64,000 nucleotides of DNA. Source: Trachythela sp. YZ-2020 (Eukaryota > Cnidaria > Anthozoa > Malacalcyonacea > Clavulariidae). Under the pieces are notes generated by a model. The model made no database searches and had not been told where the DNA came from. It was given only the letters and a program-made list of their open reading frames with translations. The translations under genes and the position numbers were made by a program. Positions 54,556 to 64,000 of this stretch are shown in pieces. The stretch is taken from positions 620,001-684,000 of the forward strand of contig JADLSH010000318.1 in assembly GCA_016169945.1 (NCBI GenBank), in the 5' to 3' direction. Position 1 is the stretch's first letter; each line of letters opens with the position of its first letter.

Positions 54556-55537
54556 ATTTGCCGGTCACTTAGGAGTGACTAGAACTCTTGATCGCGTTCG
54601 AAACGTTTCTTTTGGCCAAAAATGCGGAAAACCGTTGAAAATTACATTAGGCAATGTGACATTTGCGTTCAAAGGAAAGCGCCGGCGCGGACGGCTAACA
54701 ATGGGACAACCCACTACAAAAAACATGGAGGTTAGCTAACATTTACATTTTGGGCGTTAGACTATATTGGCACATTGCCAGAAAGTAGTCATCATTTCAC
54801 GAAGTGGTGTGAGGCTTTTCCCACTCCAGATCAAAAAGCATCAACAGTCGCTAAAATACTTGTCGATACTCGATAGAGTTTACAGTCGGTTCGGTCACCC
54901 AGTGGTTTTACAATCTGATCAAGGGGCAAATTTTCAAAGCACATTAATGCACGAAGTGTGTGATATAATGGGAATTACAAAGAGTCGAACAACTGCATAT
55001 CACCCTCAATGTGACGGGCAGGTAGAGAGGCAAAATAGAACATTGCAAGATATGTTAGCGGCATTTTGCACCAAACATGACCATGATTGCGATCTACGAC
55101 GAGTGCGGTAGTTTTCGCTTACAACACTAGTCGAGGAGTCAATACAAACTTCCCCATATGAACTAGTCTTTGGCCGTATGCCCAGATTACGCTTAGATTA
55201 CGCTTGGGTTGGGCCTTTTGAAGTTATTTGTAAGTTGGGTGTGGACTACAAAATAAATCAAGCACGACAAACAAAGGAAAGATTACGCGTAGTAGTTCAT
55301 CATGATCGGTTGAAGCGCGGCTATGCGCCCGTTAAACAGCGGCAACGTGGTTTGTTCTGCTCGAGAACTTCGTTCAACCCAATTGTGACAATGCTCCACT
55401 TATTCCACGGGTTAGGCCTAGGAATCTCAGGCAAAATGTACGGTTTTGTTGCACAATAAACTCTGAGGAACATAGTCGCAAATATAGCAGTCGTAAATTT
55501 AAGTCTTGTGGGCAAGAATATTATTGTTGGGAGATGG
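54556..55537 (+). pseudogene. Ty3/gypsy-type integrase remnant
   Basis: A frame at 54767-55111 contains an rve integrase core (RFGHPVVLQSDQGANFQS, AYHPQCDGQVERQNRTLQDM) with the Asp and Glu expected of DDE integrases. 55178-55340 carries a GPF-type C-terminal module (WVGPFEVICKLGVDYKIN, HHDRLKRGYAP). The frames are separated by stops and deletions. An LTR follows directly. Confidence 0.85.
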
Positions 55538-55717
55538 TGTAACGTGTTAATAAACAGACTGCTTCCGGACAGTTAGATATAGATTGTAATAGGATAGGGG
55601 TCCAATTTTGGGCAGAGTGAGCGTGCTCCCAAAGTGAGAAGGTTGCACATGTACAGAGATAAAATATATTGTTAAAAACGGAGTGTGTGTTTCGTTGTTG
55701 TATTTCGGCACGCTACA
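55538..55717 (+). repeat. Probable 3' LTR of the gypsy-like element
   Basis: It runs TGTAACGTGTTAATAAACAG...GGCACGCTACA (TG...CA ends), preceded by a purine-rich GGGAGATGG polypurine tract. Satellite resumes immediately after. No 5' LTR was found in the window. Confidence 0.6.
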
Positions 55718-55719
55718 AA

Positions 55720-57080
55720 AAAATGGCAACTTTTTCAAAATCAAGAAAGTGGCGAAATATGCACAAAAGGTTAGCCCTTACTTTTAGCCATTCTTTCAAA
55801 AACTGAAAAAGCGGCCAATTTTGGCAAAAATTAAAGGGGTTAGCCTTAACTTTTGTCAAAAATCGCCACTATTTTGGTTTTTGGAAAATCAAATTTTTGA
55901 AAAATCTGCCCAAAACGCAAAGGGTTAGCCTTGACGTTAATGGGTTAGCCTTTACTTTTTAGCCATTTTTAGCCACTTTTTCAAAAACTGAAAAATTTGC
56001 CAATTTGGCAAAAAAGTAAAGGTTTTTTTAATCAATCAAATGGATGACCTATTTACAGGTATTGCTGGAATAGTAAGCAACTATAAAAACTAAAGTAATG
56101 TAACTAGTGCTAGATAATATAAGGTAATGGTTGTTTACATAAATGGGATTATTTTAAAGTAATTTTTTTACTTAATATTTTATTAGTATAGTAATAGTTT
56201 GTATAGCATACATCCCAGAATTGGATAGTTAGAAATTTGTTGCCGAGATTTTTAAAAATTTATTTTATGATTTTGTTTGTTTGTTTATTTACCTATTTCC
56301 ATGGAATTCCATGGATTTGAGGTTATTTTCTCTCTCAATAAAGCAAAGAGAGATGAATTTGGACAATAAGTTTACAACAACTGAATCGTCAGAGGACATT
56401 GTATGTTCCAGTAACTTTTGTTTAGTTTCTGTTGTCGTATTCGAGTTAAATATGTTTAATATGTTATTTGAATTGTTTCTTAAGTCATGATATTTTTAGC
56501 CATAGGCATAACCTTTGGTCAAAAATCGTCACTTTTTCAAAAACTGAAAGTGGCCAATTTGGCAAAAAAGTAAAGGGGTTATAGCCTTAACTTTTTGGTC
56601 AAAAATCGCCACTATTTTAAAAATAAAAAAACAAAACGTAAAGGGTGGCGCATTTACAAAGCGATAATGGGGTTAGCCTTTACGTTTTAGCCATTTTAGC
56701 CACTTTTTCAAAACTGAAAAGGTGGCCAATTTTAACAAAAAGTGAAGGGGCTAGCCTTAACGTTTTGGTCAAAAACCGCCACTTTTTCAAAAACCAAAAA
56801 AAAGTGGCAAAATCTGCCCAAAACGTAAAGGGTAACCGTTAACCTTAAACGAAGCGATAATGGGTTAGCCTTACGTTTTAGCCATTTTTGCCACTTTTTC
56901 AAAAACTGAAAAAGTGTCCAAATTTGCCAGAAAAGTAAAGGGGTTAGCCTTACCTTTTTGGTAAAAAATTGCCACTTTTTCAAAAACAAAAAAGTGGCGA
57001 AATCGACCCAAAACGTAAACGGTTTACCCTTAATAAAACGATAAGGGGTTAGCGTTTACTTCTTAGCCATATTTAGAAAG
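55720..57080. repeat. Diverged relative of the palindromic satellite
   Basis: Units contain GGGGTTAGCCTTAACTTTTT, GGTCAAAAATCGCCACTTTT, TCAAAAACTGAAAAAGTGGC and CCCAAAACGTAAAGGGTTA. They share the GGTTAGCC/GGCTAACC and GCCACTTTT/AAAAGTGGC palindromic layout with blocks 1-3 but differ in most positions. The LINE fragment at 56025-56500 lies inside. Confidence 0.85.
56025..56500 (-). pseudogene. Satellite-inserted LINE, copy C (3' fragment, minus strand)
   Basis: On the minus strand it encodes the last part of the LINE C-terminus. The opposite-strand shadow SSEDIVCSSNFCLVSVV matches the same shadow in copy A (45742-46119). It ends with the family 3' UTR (AGCAATACCTGTAAATAGGT) and an A-tail at about 56030. 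In its own orientation it is flanked by GGCTAA on the 5' side and CCTTTACTTTTTTGCC on the 3' side. Confidence 0.8.
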
Positions 57081-57084
57081 GATC

Positions 57085-57520
57085 AAAATTTTTACAGAAG
57101 TTGATCTCTCGCAAGGATATCTGCAGATCACACTGGCAGAAGAATCTCGCCATATCACCGCTTTCTCGACGTTTGATGATGGTCCGTACCGATTTAAGCA
57201 ATTGATGAGTATGATTTTGACATCATATACCGGCCAGGTGTCCAGAATCTAGCTGATCCCCTTTCCCGCCTTCCAACCAAGACGCACGGAGCAACATGGA
57301 AGCATGCGGAGATCGCTTTGTCCACTATTTGGCAGATAAACAAATTAAAGAAACAGCTAAAATTGATCCAGAGATGAAACAAATTGGAGAATGAATAATC
57401 AATAACCAAAGTTATAATCTTCCTCAAAGTTACAAGTTGGTTGGAGACGAGTGGAGTATAACCGAAGACATCGTTTTACGAGGAAATCGACCCCGAGCAA
57501 TTGCCCTGCACATGGATCAT
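57085..57520 (+). pseudogene. Second gypsy-like pol remnant (RT joined to RNase H/integrase start)
   Basis: FTEVDLSQGYLQITLAEESR and FSTFDDGPYRFKQL are gypsy-like RT. A deletion near 57205 joins this to the RNase H end FDIIYRPGVQNLADPLSRLP. 57430-57515 resembles the start of integrase (EWSITEDIVLRGNR). It is broken by stops. Confidence 0.8.
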
Positions 57521-58483
57521 CATAAAAGATAGCAGTGGAAAGACTTACCGTCGAAAGTCGTCTCATGTTAATAATTTCTGAAACCAAATGAAAAAGGACA
57601 TGAAGCAAGTGCTGACGAAGAAGACTTAGAAGACGAACGGTTGTAGAAATTGTGGAGGCGAGTGACCTTATAAAATGGACCTTGTCCTGCGAAACTAAAT
57701 AATTTCGCCAAGCAATGTCGCGCGGCAGAGGTCGCGCGGCAGAGGTCGCGCGGGAAAGCTGGATATGCAATAATGCAAGGTCAAAACTCAGCAAAGAAAG
57801 GTCAGCGACGAAATAAGGATAACATCCGGCCAGTTTATACTTCAAGATAATAACATCCAATCAAGTGGCGAATCAAGCGACTCAGACTATTGTTTATATG
57901 CCGTCAAAACGAACAGTAACAAAACACCTATTACTAATTAAAAGTCAACAAACAGCAAGTGAAATTTACTAGTACTGTTGATCCCGGTTCAACGATTAAT
58001 ATATATTATGGATGACAATACATTTAAACAATTGGGGAATATAAAGTTATCAACGACAAACATCAAAGCATATACCCATTCAACTCAGCGGTGCATGTGA
58101 AAATGCAAATAAATTTCAAACAGTAGTCGAATCTCGCAAACGAATTACTGTAGCGACAATATATGCCAAAGCCAAAGATAGCGGCTGCCTCCTCAGTAAT
58201 AATACCGCACAAGAGTTAGGATTGATAAGTCTACACTTCAACAAGCATCAAACATCGAAGATATCACCGGAAAAAGGCAAAGACAAAGTAACAACTGATA
58301 TCCCGATCAAGGATAAAAATGTACGGAACATTATAAACAAACATCGTAGAGTTTTTCAGGGCGTTGGAAAATTGAAAAACCGACATATTGAACTGATTGT
58401 TGACAAAAGTGTCAAACCCGTTGCTCGGCGACAACGCAAAATACCTTTCCACTTGAGGGCGAAAGTCGATGCTGAGTTACAAC

Positions 58484-58672
58484 TAGCCTGCGTAGCTGGC
58501 GGTTTTAAGGGGTTGGGTGTTGAGGCGGAGGGTGTTCAGGCGGAGGCAGTTGAGGCACGGGCAGAGAAAAATTAGGGAGGCGACGCGAAGGAAAGGAGGA
58601 AATCTCAACTGCCCTCGCCTAAACTGCCTTTGCCTCAACCCCCAACCCTTAAAACCGCCAGCTGCGTAGGCT
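58484..58672. mobile_element. MULE-like MITE with 9-bp TSD
   Basis: The ends TAGCCTGCGTAGCTGGCGG and CCGCCAGCTGCGTAGGCTA are near-perfect complements, extending through TTTTAAGGGGTTGGG. AGTTACAAC is duplicated at 58475-58483 and 58673-58681. It interrupts the gypsy-like RT start. Confidence 0.88.
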
Positions 58673-58701
58673 AAGTTACAACCGTCTGCAACAAGACATT
58701 A

Positions 58702-59257
58702 GGGAGCTTTAGCAATGACTACGAGTACGACTACGAGTACGAGATTCGTCATCTTCGCGTGTTGTTTGCATACGCCATCTCGCAAAAGTCCTAGCCGTCG
58801 GGCTTTTGACTACGAGATTTATCAAAATTCTCGTAGTCAAAGTCCCAACGACTACGACTTTTGCGAGATGGCGTATACAAACACGGCGTTTGGCGCGAAA
58901 ATGACGAATCTCGTACTCGTAGTCGTAGTCATTGCTAAAGCCACAGATGAAATATATACAGATGTGTAACTTCAGGTAAAAGTTGTTCCACGGCCGCCAC
59001 GTTCCTAGCAAGCGCGCGACAAAGCCGACAATTCGTCTTTTCTCACTTCTTAATTGCTTTCAACCAGCTCAAACATTTAACAATGATGCTCTGTTTTATC
59101 CAAAAATTTCGATCTAAAAAGGCCACGAAAGAAAAAAAAACGTTCGTGTTTTTCACGCCGCCATGTTCCTAGCAAGCGCCATTTGGGGAAATTTGAGGAC
59201 ACGAAAGCCCTATGAAGTTACACTTCTGGTATATCCTTAATCTGTGCTAAAGCTCTC
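58702..59257. mobile_element. TA-flanked MITE, itself interrupted
   Basis: The ends GGGAGCTTTAGCAATGACTA and AGTCATTGCTAAAGC|TCTC are inverted, with TA on both outer sides. ACTACGAGTACGACTACGAG blocks extend both arms. The right arm is cut by the CACAG element at 58942-59246, 12 bp from its end. Confidence 0.85.
58942..59246. mobile_element. CACAG-ended 305-bp element with 7-bp TSD
   Basis: The ends CACAGATGAAATATA and the imperfect complement TATATCCTTAATCTGTG, with GTGTAACTTC/GAAGTTACAC just inside. CTAAAGC is duplicated at 58935-58941 and 59247-59253. Internal GCCGCCATGTTCCTAGC words resemble GCCGCCATGTTCTTAGCC in the element at 3351-3550, supporting a common family. Confidence 0.85.
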
Positions 59258-59689
59258 TATTATTGAAAAGGTTCCGGACACAGATGAAGCAACGTGGATA
59301 TCACCAGTGGTAATAGTTCCCAAGAGGGATGATAAAATCCGTTTGTATCTGGATATGTGAACAAGTAAACACAACACTAAAACGAGTCTGCCATCCAATT
59401 CCAACAGTGATCCAATTCCAACGGATTTAAAACCAAGAGATATCAAAAGAAAAAGTAAACAGTTATGCAGATAAACGTCATTCTACGAAATCAAGTAATA
59501 TAACATGACCAAGAAAGTAATACAGTCAGACAGGAAGATGGACAGCATGTAATGGAACAACCAGTACTATCAAGACGGTCAGCAAGAAACGGAACTATTT
59601 GGACATCCAGTTACCTCAGCAATTATTCGCTGATAAGTACAAATATTAGGTCTTTAAGTTCACATAACACAGTGAGTGAAACAAACAGG

Positions 59690-62600
59690 ATAGCTCTGAT
59701 GCCCGCAAGCGGATGATCAACTGGTTGGAAGGAGCTTTCTGGAGTTTATTATGCAAGAGTGGTCAGAAAGATGAAGCTGAAGTGAGTTGGAAAAGTGAAT
59801 GACAGTTTGGCTCAGTTATTCCTGGTCGTGTTAAACAAACGAATGCGCTATGCCTATGCAAGCGGACGATCCAGTGGTTGGAAGGAGCCTACCGCAGTTT
59901 ATTTTGCGACCAGGCAGAAAGATCAACCTGAAGTGACTTGGAAAAGTGAATGACAATTTGGCTCAGTTATTCCTGGTCGTGTTAATTTAAACAAACAGAT
60001 TGCTCTATGCCCGCAACCGGACGATCCAGTGGTTGGAAGGAGCTTTCTGGAGTTTATTATGCAAGAGCGTTCAGAAAGATGAACCTGAAGTGACTTGGAA
60101 AAGTGAATGACAGTTTGACTCAGTTATTCCTGGTCGTGTTAATTTAAACAAACAGATTGCTCTATGCCCGCAAGCGGACGATCCAGTGGTTGGAAGGAGC
60201 TTTCTGGAGTTTATTATGCAAGAGCGTTCAGAAAGATGAAGCTGAAGTGACTTGGAAAAGTGAATGACAGTTTGGCTCAGTTATTCCTGGTCGTGTTAAA
60301 CAAACGATTGCTCTATGCCCGCAAGCGGACGATCCACTGGTTGGAAGGAGCCTACGCGATTTATTTTGCGACCAGGCAGAAAGATCAACCTGAAGTGACT
60401 TGGAAAAGTGAATGACAATTTGGCTCAGTTATTCCTGGTCGTGTTAATTTAAACAAACAGATTGCTCTATGCCCGCAAGCGGACGATCCAGTGGTTGGAA
60501 GGAGCTTTCTGAGATTATTATGCAAGAGCGTTCAGAAAGATGAAGCTGAAGTGACTTGGAAAAGTGAATGACAGTTTGGCTCAGTTATTCCTGGTCGTGT
60601 TAAACAAACGATTGCTCTATGCCCGCAGCGGACGATCCACTGGGTGGAAGGAGCCTACCGCAGTTTATTTTGCACGACCAGGCAGAAAGATCAACCTGAA
60701 GTGACTTGGAAAAGTGAATGACAATTTGGCTCAGTTATTCCTGGTCGGGTTAATTTAAACAAACAGATTGCTCTATGCCTGCAAGCGGACGATCCAGTGG
60801 TTGGAAGTAGCTTTCTGGAGTTTATTATGCAAGAGCGTTCAGAAAGATGAAGCTGAAGTGACTTGGAAAAGTGAATGACAATTTGGCTCAGTTATTCCTG
60901 GTCGTGTTAATTTAAACAAACAGATTGCTCTATGCCGCAAGCGGACGATCCAGTGGTTGGAAGGAGCTTTCTGGAGTTTATTATGCAAGAGCGTTCAGAA
61001 AGATGAAGCTGAAGTGACTTGGAAAAGTGAATGACAGTTTGGCTCAGTTATTCCTGGTCGTGTTAAACAAACGATTGCTCTATGCCAAGCGGACGATCCA
61101 CTGGTTGGAAGGAGCCTACCGCAGTTTATTTTGCACGACCAGGCAGAAAGATCAACCTGAAGTGACTTGGAAAAGTGAATGACAATTTGGCTCAGTTATT
61201 CCTGGTCGTGTTAATTTAAACAAACAGATTGCTCTATGCCCGCAAGCGGACGATCCAGTGGTTGGAAGGAGCTTTCTGGAGTTTATTATGCAAGAGCGTT
61301 CAGAAAGATGAAGCTGAAGTGACTTGGAAAAGTGAATGACAGTTTGGCTCAGTTATTCCTGGTCGTGTTAAACAAACGATTGCTCTATGCCCGCAAGCGG
61401 ACGATCCACTGGTTGGAAGGAGCCCACCGCAGTTTATTTGCACGACCAGGCAGAAAGATCAACCTGAAGTGACTTGGAAAAGTGAATGACAATTTGGCTC
61501 AGTTATTCCTGGTCGTGTTAATTTAAACAAACAGATTGCTCTATGCCGCAAGCGGACGATCCAGTGGTTGGAAGGAGCTTTCTGGAGTTTATTATGCAAG
61601 AGCGTTCAGAAAGATGAAGCTGAAGTGACTTGGAAAAGTGAATGACAGTTTGGCTCAGTTATTCCTGGTCGTGTTAAACAAACGATTGCTCTATGCCCGC
61701 AAGCGGACGATCCACTGGTTGGAAGGAGCCTACCGCAGTTTATTTTGCACGACCAGGCAGAAAGATCAACCTGAAGTGACTTGGAAAAGTGAATGACAAT
61801 TTGGCTCAGTTATTCCTGGTCGTGTTAATTTAAACAAACAGATTGCTCTATGCCCGCAAGCGGACGATCCAGTGGTTGGAAGGAGCTTTCTGGAGTTTAT
61901 TATGCAAGAGCGTTCAGAAAGATGAAGCTGAAGTGACTTGGAAAAGTGAATGACAATTTGGCTCAGTTATTCCTGGTCGTGTTAATTTAAACAAACAGAT
62001 TGCTCTATGCCCGCAAGCGGACGATCCAGTGGTTGGAAGGAGCTTTCTGGAGTTTATTATGCAAGAGCGTTCAGAAAGATGAAGCTGAAGTGACTTGGAA
62101 AAGTGAATGACAGTTTGGCTCAGTTATTCCTGGTCGTGTTAAACAAACGATTGCTCTATGCCCGCAAGCGGACGATCCACTGGTTGGAAGGAGCCTACCG
62201 CAGTTTATTTTGCACGACCAGGCAGAAAGATCAACCTGAAGTGACTTGGAAAAGTGAATGACAATTTGGCTCAGTTATTCCTGGTCGTGTTAATTTAAAC
62301 AAACAGATTGCTCTATGCACGCAAGCGGACGATCCAGTGGTTGGAAGGAGCTTTCTGGAGTTTATTATGCAAGAGCGTTCAGAAAGATGAAGCTGAAGTG
62401 ACTTGGAAAAGTGAATGACAGTTTGGCTCAGTTATTCCTGGTCGTGTTAAACAAACGATTGCTCTATGCCCGCAAGCGGACGATCCAGTGGTTGGAAGGA
62501 GCCTACCGCAGTTTATTTTGCACGACCAGGCAGAAAGATCAACCTGAAGTGACTTGGAAAAGTGAATGACAATTTGGCTCAGTTATTCCTGGTCGTGTTA

Positions 62601-64000
62601 ATTTAAACAAACAGATTGCTCTATGCCCGCAACCGGACGATCCAGTGGTTGGAAGGAGCTTTCTGGAGTTTATTATGCAAGAGCGTTCAGAAAGATGAAC
62701 CTGAAGTGACTTGGAAAAGTGAATGACAGTTTGACTCAGTTATTCCTGGTCGTGTTAATTTAAACAAACAGATTGCTCTATGCCCGCAAGCGGACGATCC
62801 AGTGGTTGGAAGGAGCTTTCTGGAGTTTATTATGCAAGAGCGTTCAGAAAGATGAAGCTGAAGTGACTTGGAAAAGTGAATGACAGTTTGGCTCAGTTAT
62901 TCCTGGTCGTGTTAAACAAACGATTGCTCTATGCCCGCAAGCGGACGATCCACTGGTTGGAAGGAGCCTACCGCAGTTTATTTTGCACGACCAGGCAGAA
63001 AGATCAACCTGAAGTGACTTGGAAAAGTGAATGACAATTTGGCTCAGTTATTCCTGGTCGTGTTAATTTAAACAAACAGATTGCTCTATGCCCGCAAGCG
63101 GACGATCCAGTGGTTGGAAGGAGCTTTCTGGAGATTATTATGCAAGAGCGTTCAGAAAGATGAAGCTGAAGTGACTTGGAAAAGTGAATGACAGTTTGGC
63201 TCAGTTATTCCTGGTCGTGTTAAACAAACGATTGCTCTATGCCCGCAAGCGGACGATCCACTGGTTGGAAGGAGCCTACCGCAGTTTATTTTGCACGACC
63301 AGGCAGAAAGATCAACCTGAAGTGACTTGGAAAAGTGAATGACAATTTGGCTCAGTTATTCCTGGTCGTGTTAATTTAAACAAACAGATTGCTCTATGCC
63401 CGCAAGCGGACGATCCAGTGGTTGGAAGGAGCTTTCTGGAGTTTATTATGCAAGAGCGTTCAGAAAGATGAAGCTGAAGTGACTTGGAAAAGTGAATGAC
63501 AATTTGGCTCAGTTATTCCTGGTCGTGTTAATTTAAACAAACAGATTGCTCTATGCCCGCAAGCGGACGATCCAGTGGTTGGAAGGAGCTTTCTGGAGTT
63601 TATTATGCAAGAGCGTTCAGAAAGATGAAGCTGAAGTGACTTGGAAAAGTGAATGACAGTTTGGCTCAGTTATTCCTGGTCGTGTTAAACAAACGATTGC
63701 TCTATGCCCGCAAGCGGACGATCCACTGGTTGGAAGGAGCCTACCGCAGTTTATTTTGCACGACCAGGCAGAAAGATCAACCTGAAGTGACTTGGAAAAG
63801 TGAATGACAATTTGGCTCAGTTATTCCTGGTCGTGTTAATTTAAACAAACAGATTGCTCTATGCCCGCAAGCGGACGATCCAGTGGTTGGAAGGAGCTTT
63901 CTGGAGTTTATTATGCAAGAGCGTTCAGAAAGATGAAGCTGAAGTGACTTGGAAAAGTGAATGACAGTTTGGCTCAGTTATTCCTGGTCGTGTTAAACAA
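59690..64000. repeat. Dimeric ~150-bp satellite with ~2.6-kb higher-order period, continuing past the window
   Basis: Two monomer types share TTGCTCTATGCCCGCAAGCG, GACGATCCA, GGTTGGAAGGAGC, GAAGTGACTTGGAAAAGTGA and CAGTTATTCCTGGTCGTGTT. Type A has TTTCTGGAGTTTATTATGCA; type B has CCTACCGCAGTTTATTTTGC and CACGACCAGG, which can pair with CCTGGTCGTG of the same monomer. A and B mostly alternate (~305-bp dimer), with occasional A-A pairs. Rare variants (GCAACCGGACG, TGAGATTATT) recur about 2,616 bp apart. No coding frame is kept. Confidence 0.95.

Larger units (their letters stand above)
57600..59640 (+). pseudogene. Third gypsy-like remnant: gag knuckle, protease, RT start, split by nested elements
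   Basis: 57640-57720 holds a decayed CCHC knuckle (CRNCGGE, FAKQC). 57880-58330 resembles the protease region and 58210-58475 the protease-RT junction (NIINKHRRVFQGVGKLKNRH, KPVARRQRKIPFHLRAKVDA). RT resumes after the insertions at 58484-58672 and 58702-59257 with EKVPDTDEATWISPVVIVPK. 59410-59640 may be an integrase tail. All frames are interrupted. Confidence 0.75.

Noticed and set aside
57399..57860. Minus-strand 153-residue frame
   Set aside because: It overlaps plus-strand gypsy-like integrase and gag pieces that have real motif support.
59690..64000. Hammerhead-ribozyme or 5S/snRNA gene array
   Set aside because: The hammerhead core CTGATGA and the conserved 5S and U-snRNA words are absent from the monomers.

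Overview
This is a eukaryotic, animal genomic window: AT-rich, with intron-rich genes on both strands, GT-AG introns and very many small terminal-inverted-repeat (TIR) elements. A discoidin domain receptor (DDR) tyrosine kinase, a ciliary CIMIP2/FAM166-type protein and a GNL1-type GTPase place it in the Metazoa. The DDR gene and the repeat style (MULE-like, hAT-like, TTAA and TA elements, telomere-like satellites) fit a cnidarian, probably an anthozoan; that placement is an inference.

Layout, 1-31 kb. The last exon of a receptor-like gene with ITAM-like tyrosines (120-413, +) comes first. A DDR gene follows (2189-11869, +, nine exons), with a signal peptide, discoidin and discoidin-like domains, one membrane helix, NPxY-type tyrosines and a tyrosine kinase domain that carries an apparent frameshift in its last exon. 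From 12 to 18.6 kb there are repeats, one unrecognised single-exon ORF (15243-15863, -) and a LINE fragment split by a TTAA element. A CIMIP2B-like gene (18691-23159, +, five exons) has a 17-bp minisatellite in one intron. A complete 17-exon GNL1 gene (24150-30363, -) shows the circularly permuted GTPase motif order.

Layout, 31-64 kb. GNL1 is divergent from a ten-exon gene for a ~788-residue protein with a GATA-like Cys4 finger and a Gln-rich C-terminus (31147-38347, +). From about 38.5 kb I find no intact host gene. There is a 75-bp tandem array, a duplicated ~330-bp unit, a ~120-bp palindromic satellite with telomere-like GGCTAACCCC blocks, and three copies of one non-LTR retrotransposon that all join the satellite at the same motif. 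These are followed by broken Ty3/gypsy-type fragments with nested TIR elements, a dead RecQ-like helicase fragment, and, from 59.7 kb to the window end, a dimeric ~150-bp satellite with a higher-order period of about 2,616 bp.

The genes do not form a pathway. The strongest leads are the satellite-targeting LINE, the higher-order satellite and its diverged relative at 41.5-42.1 kb, and three elements sharing CACAG...CTGTG ends with 7-bp target duplications.
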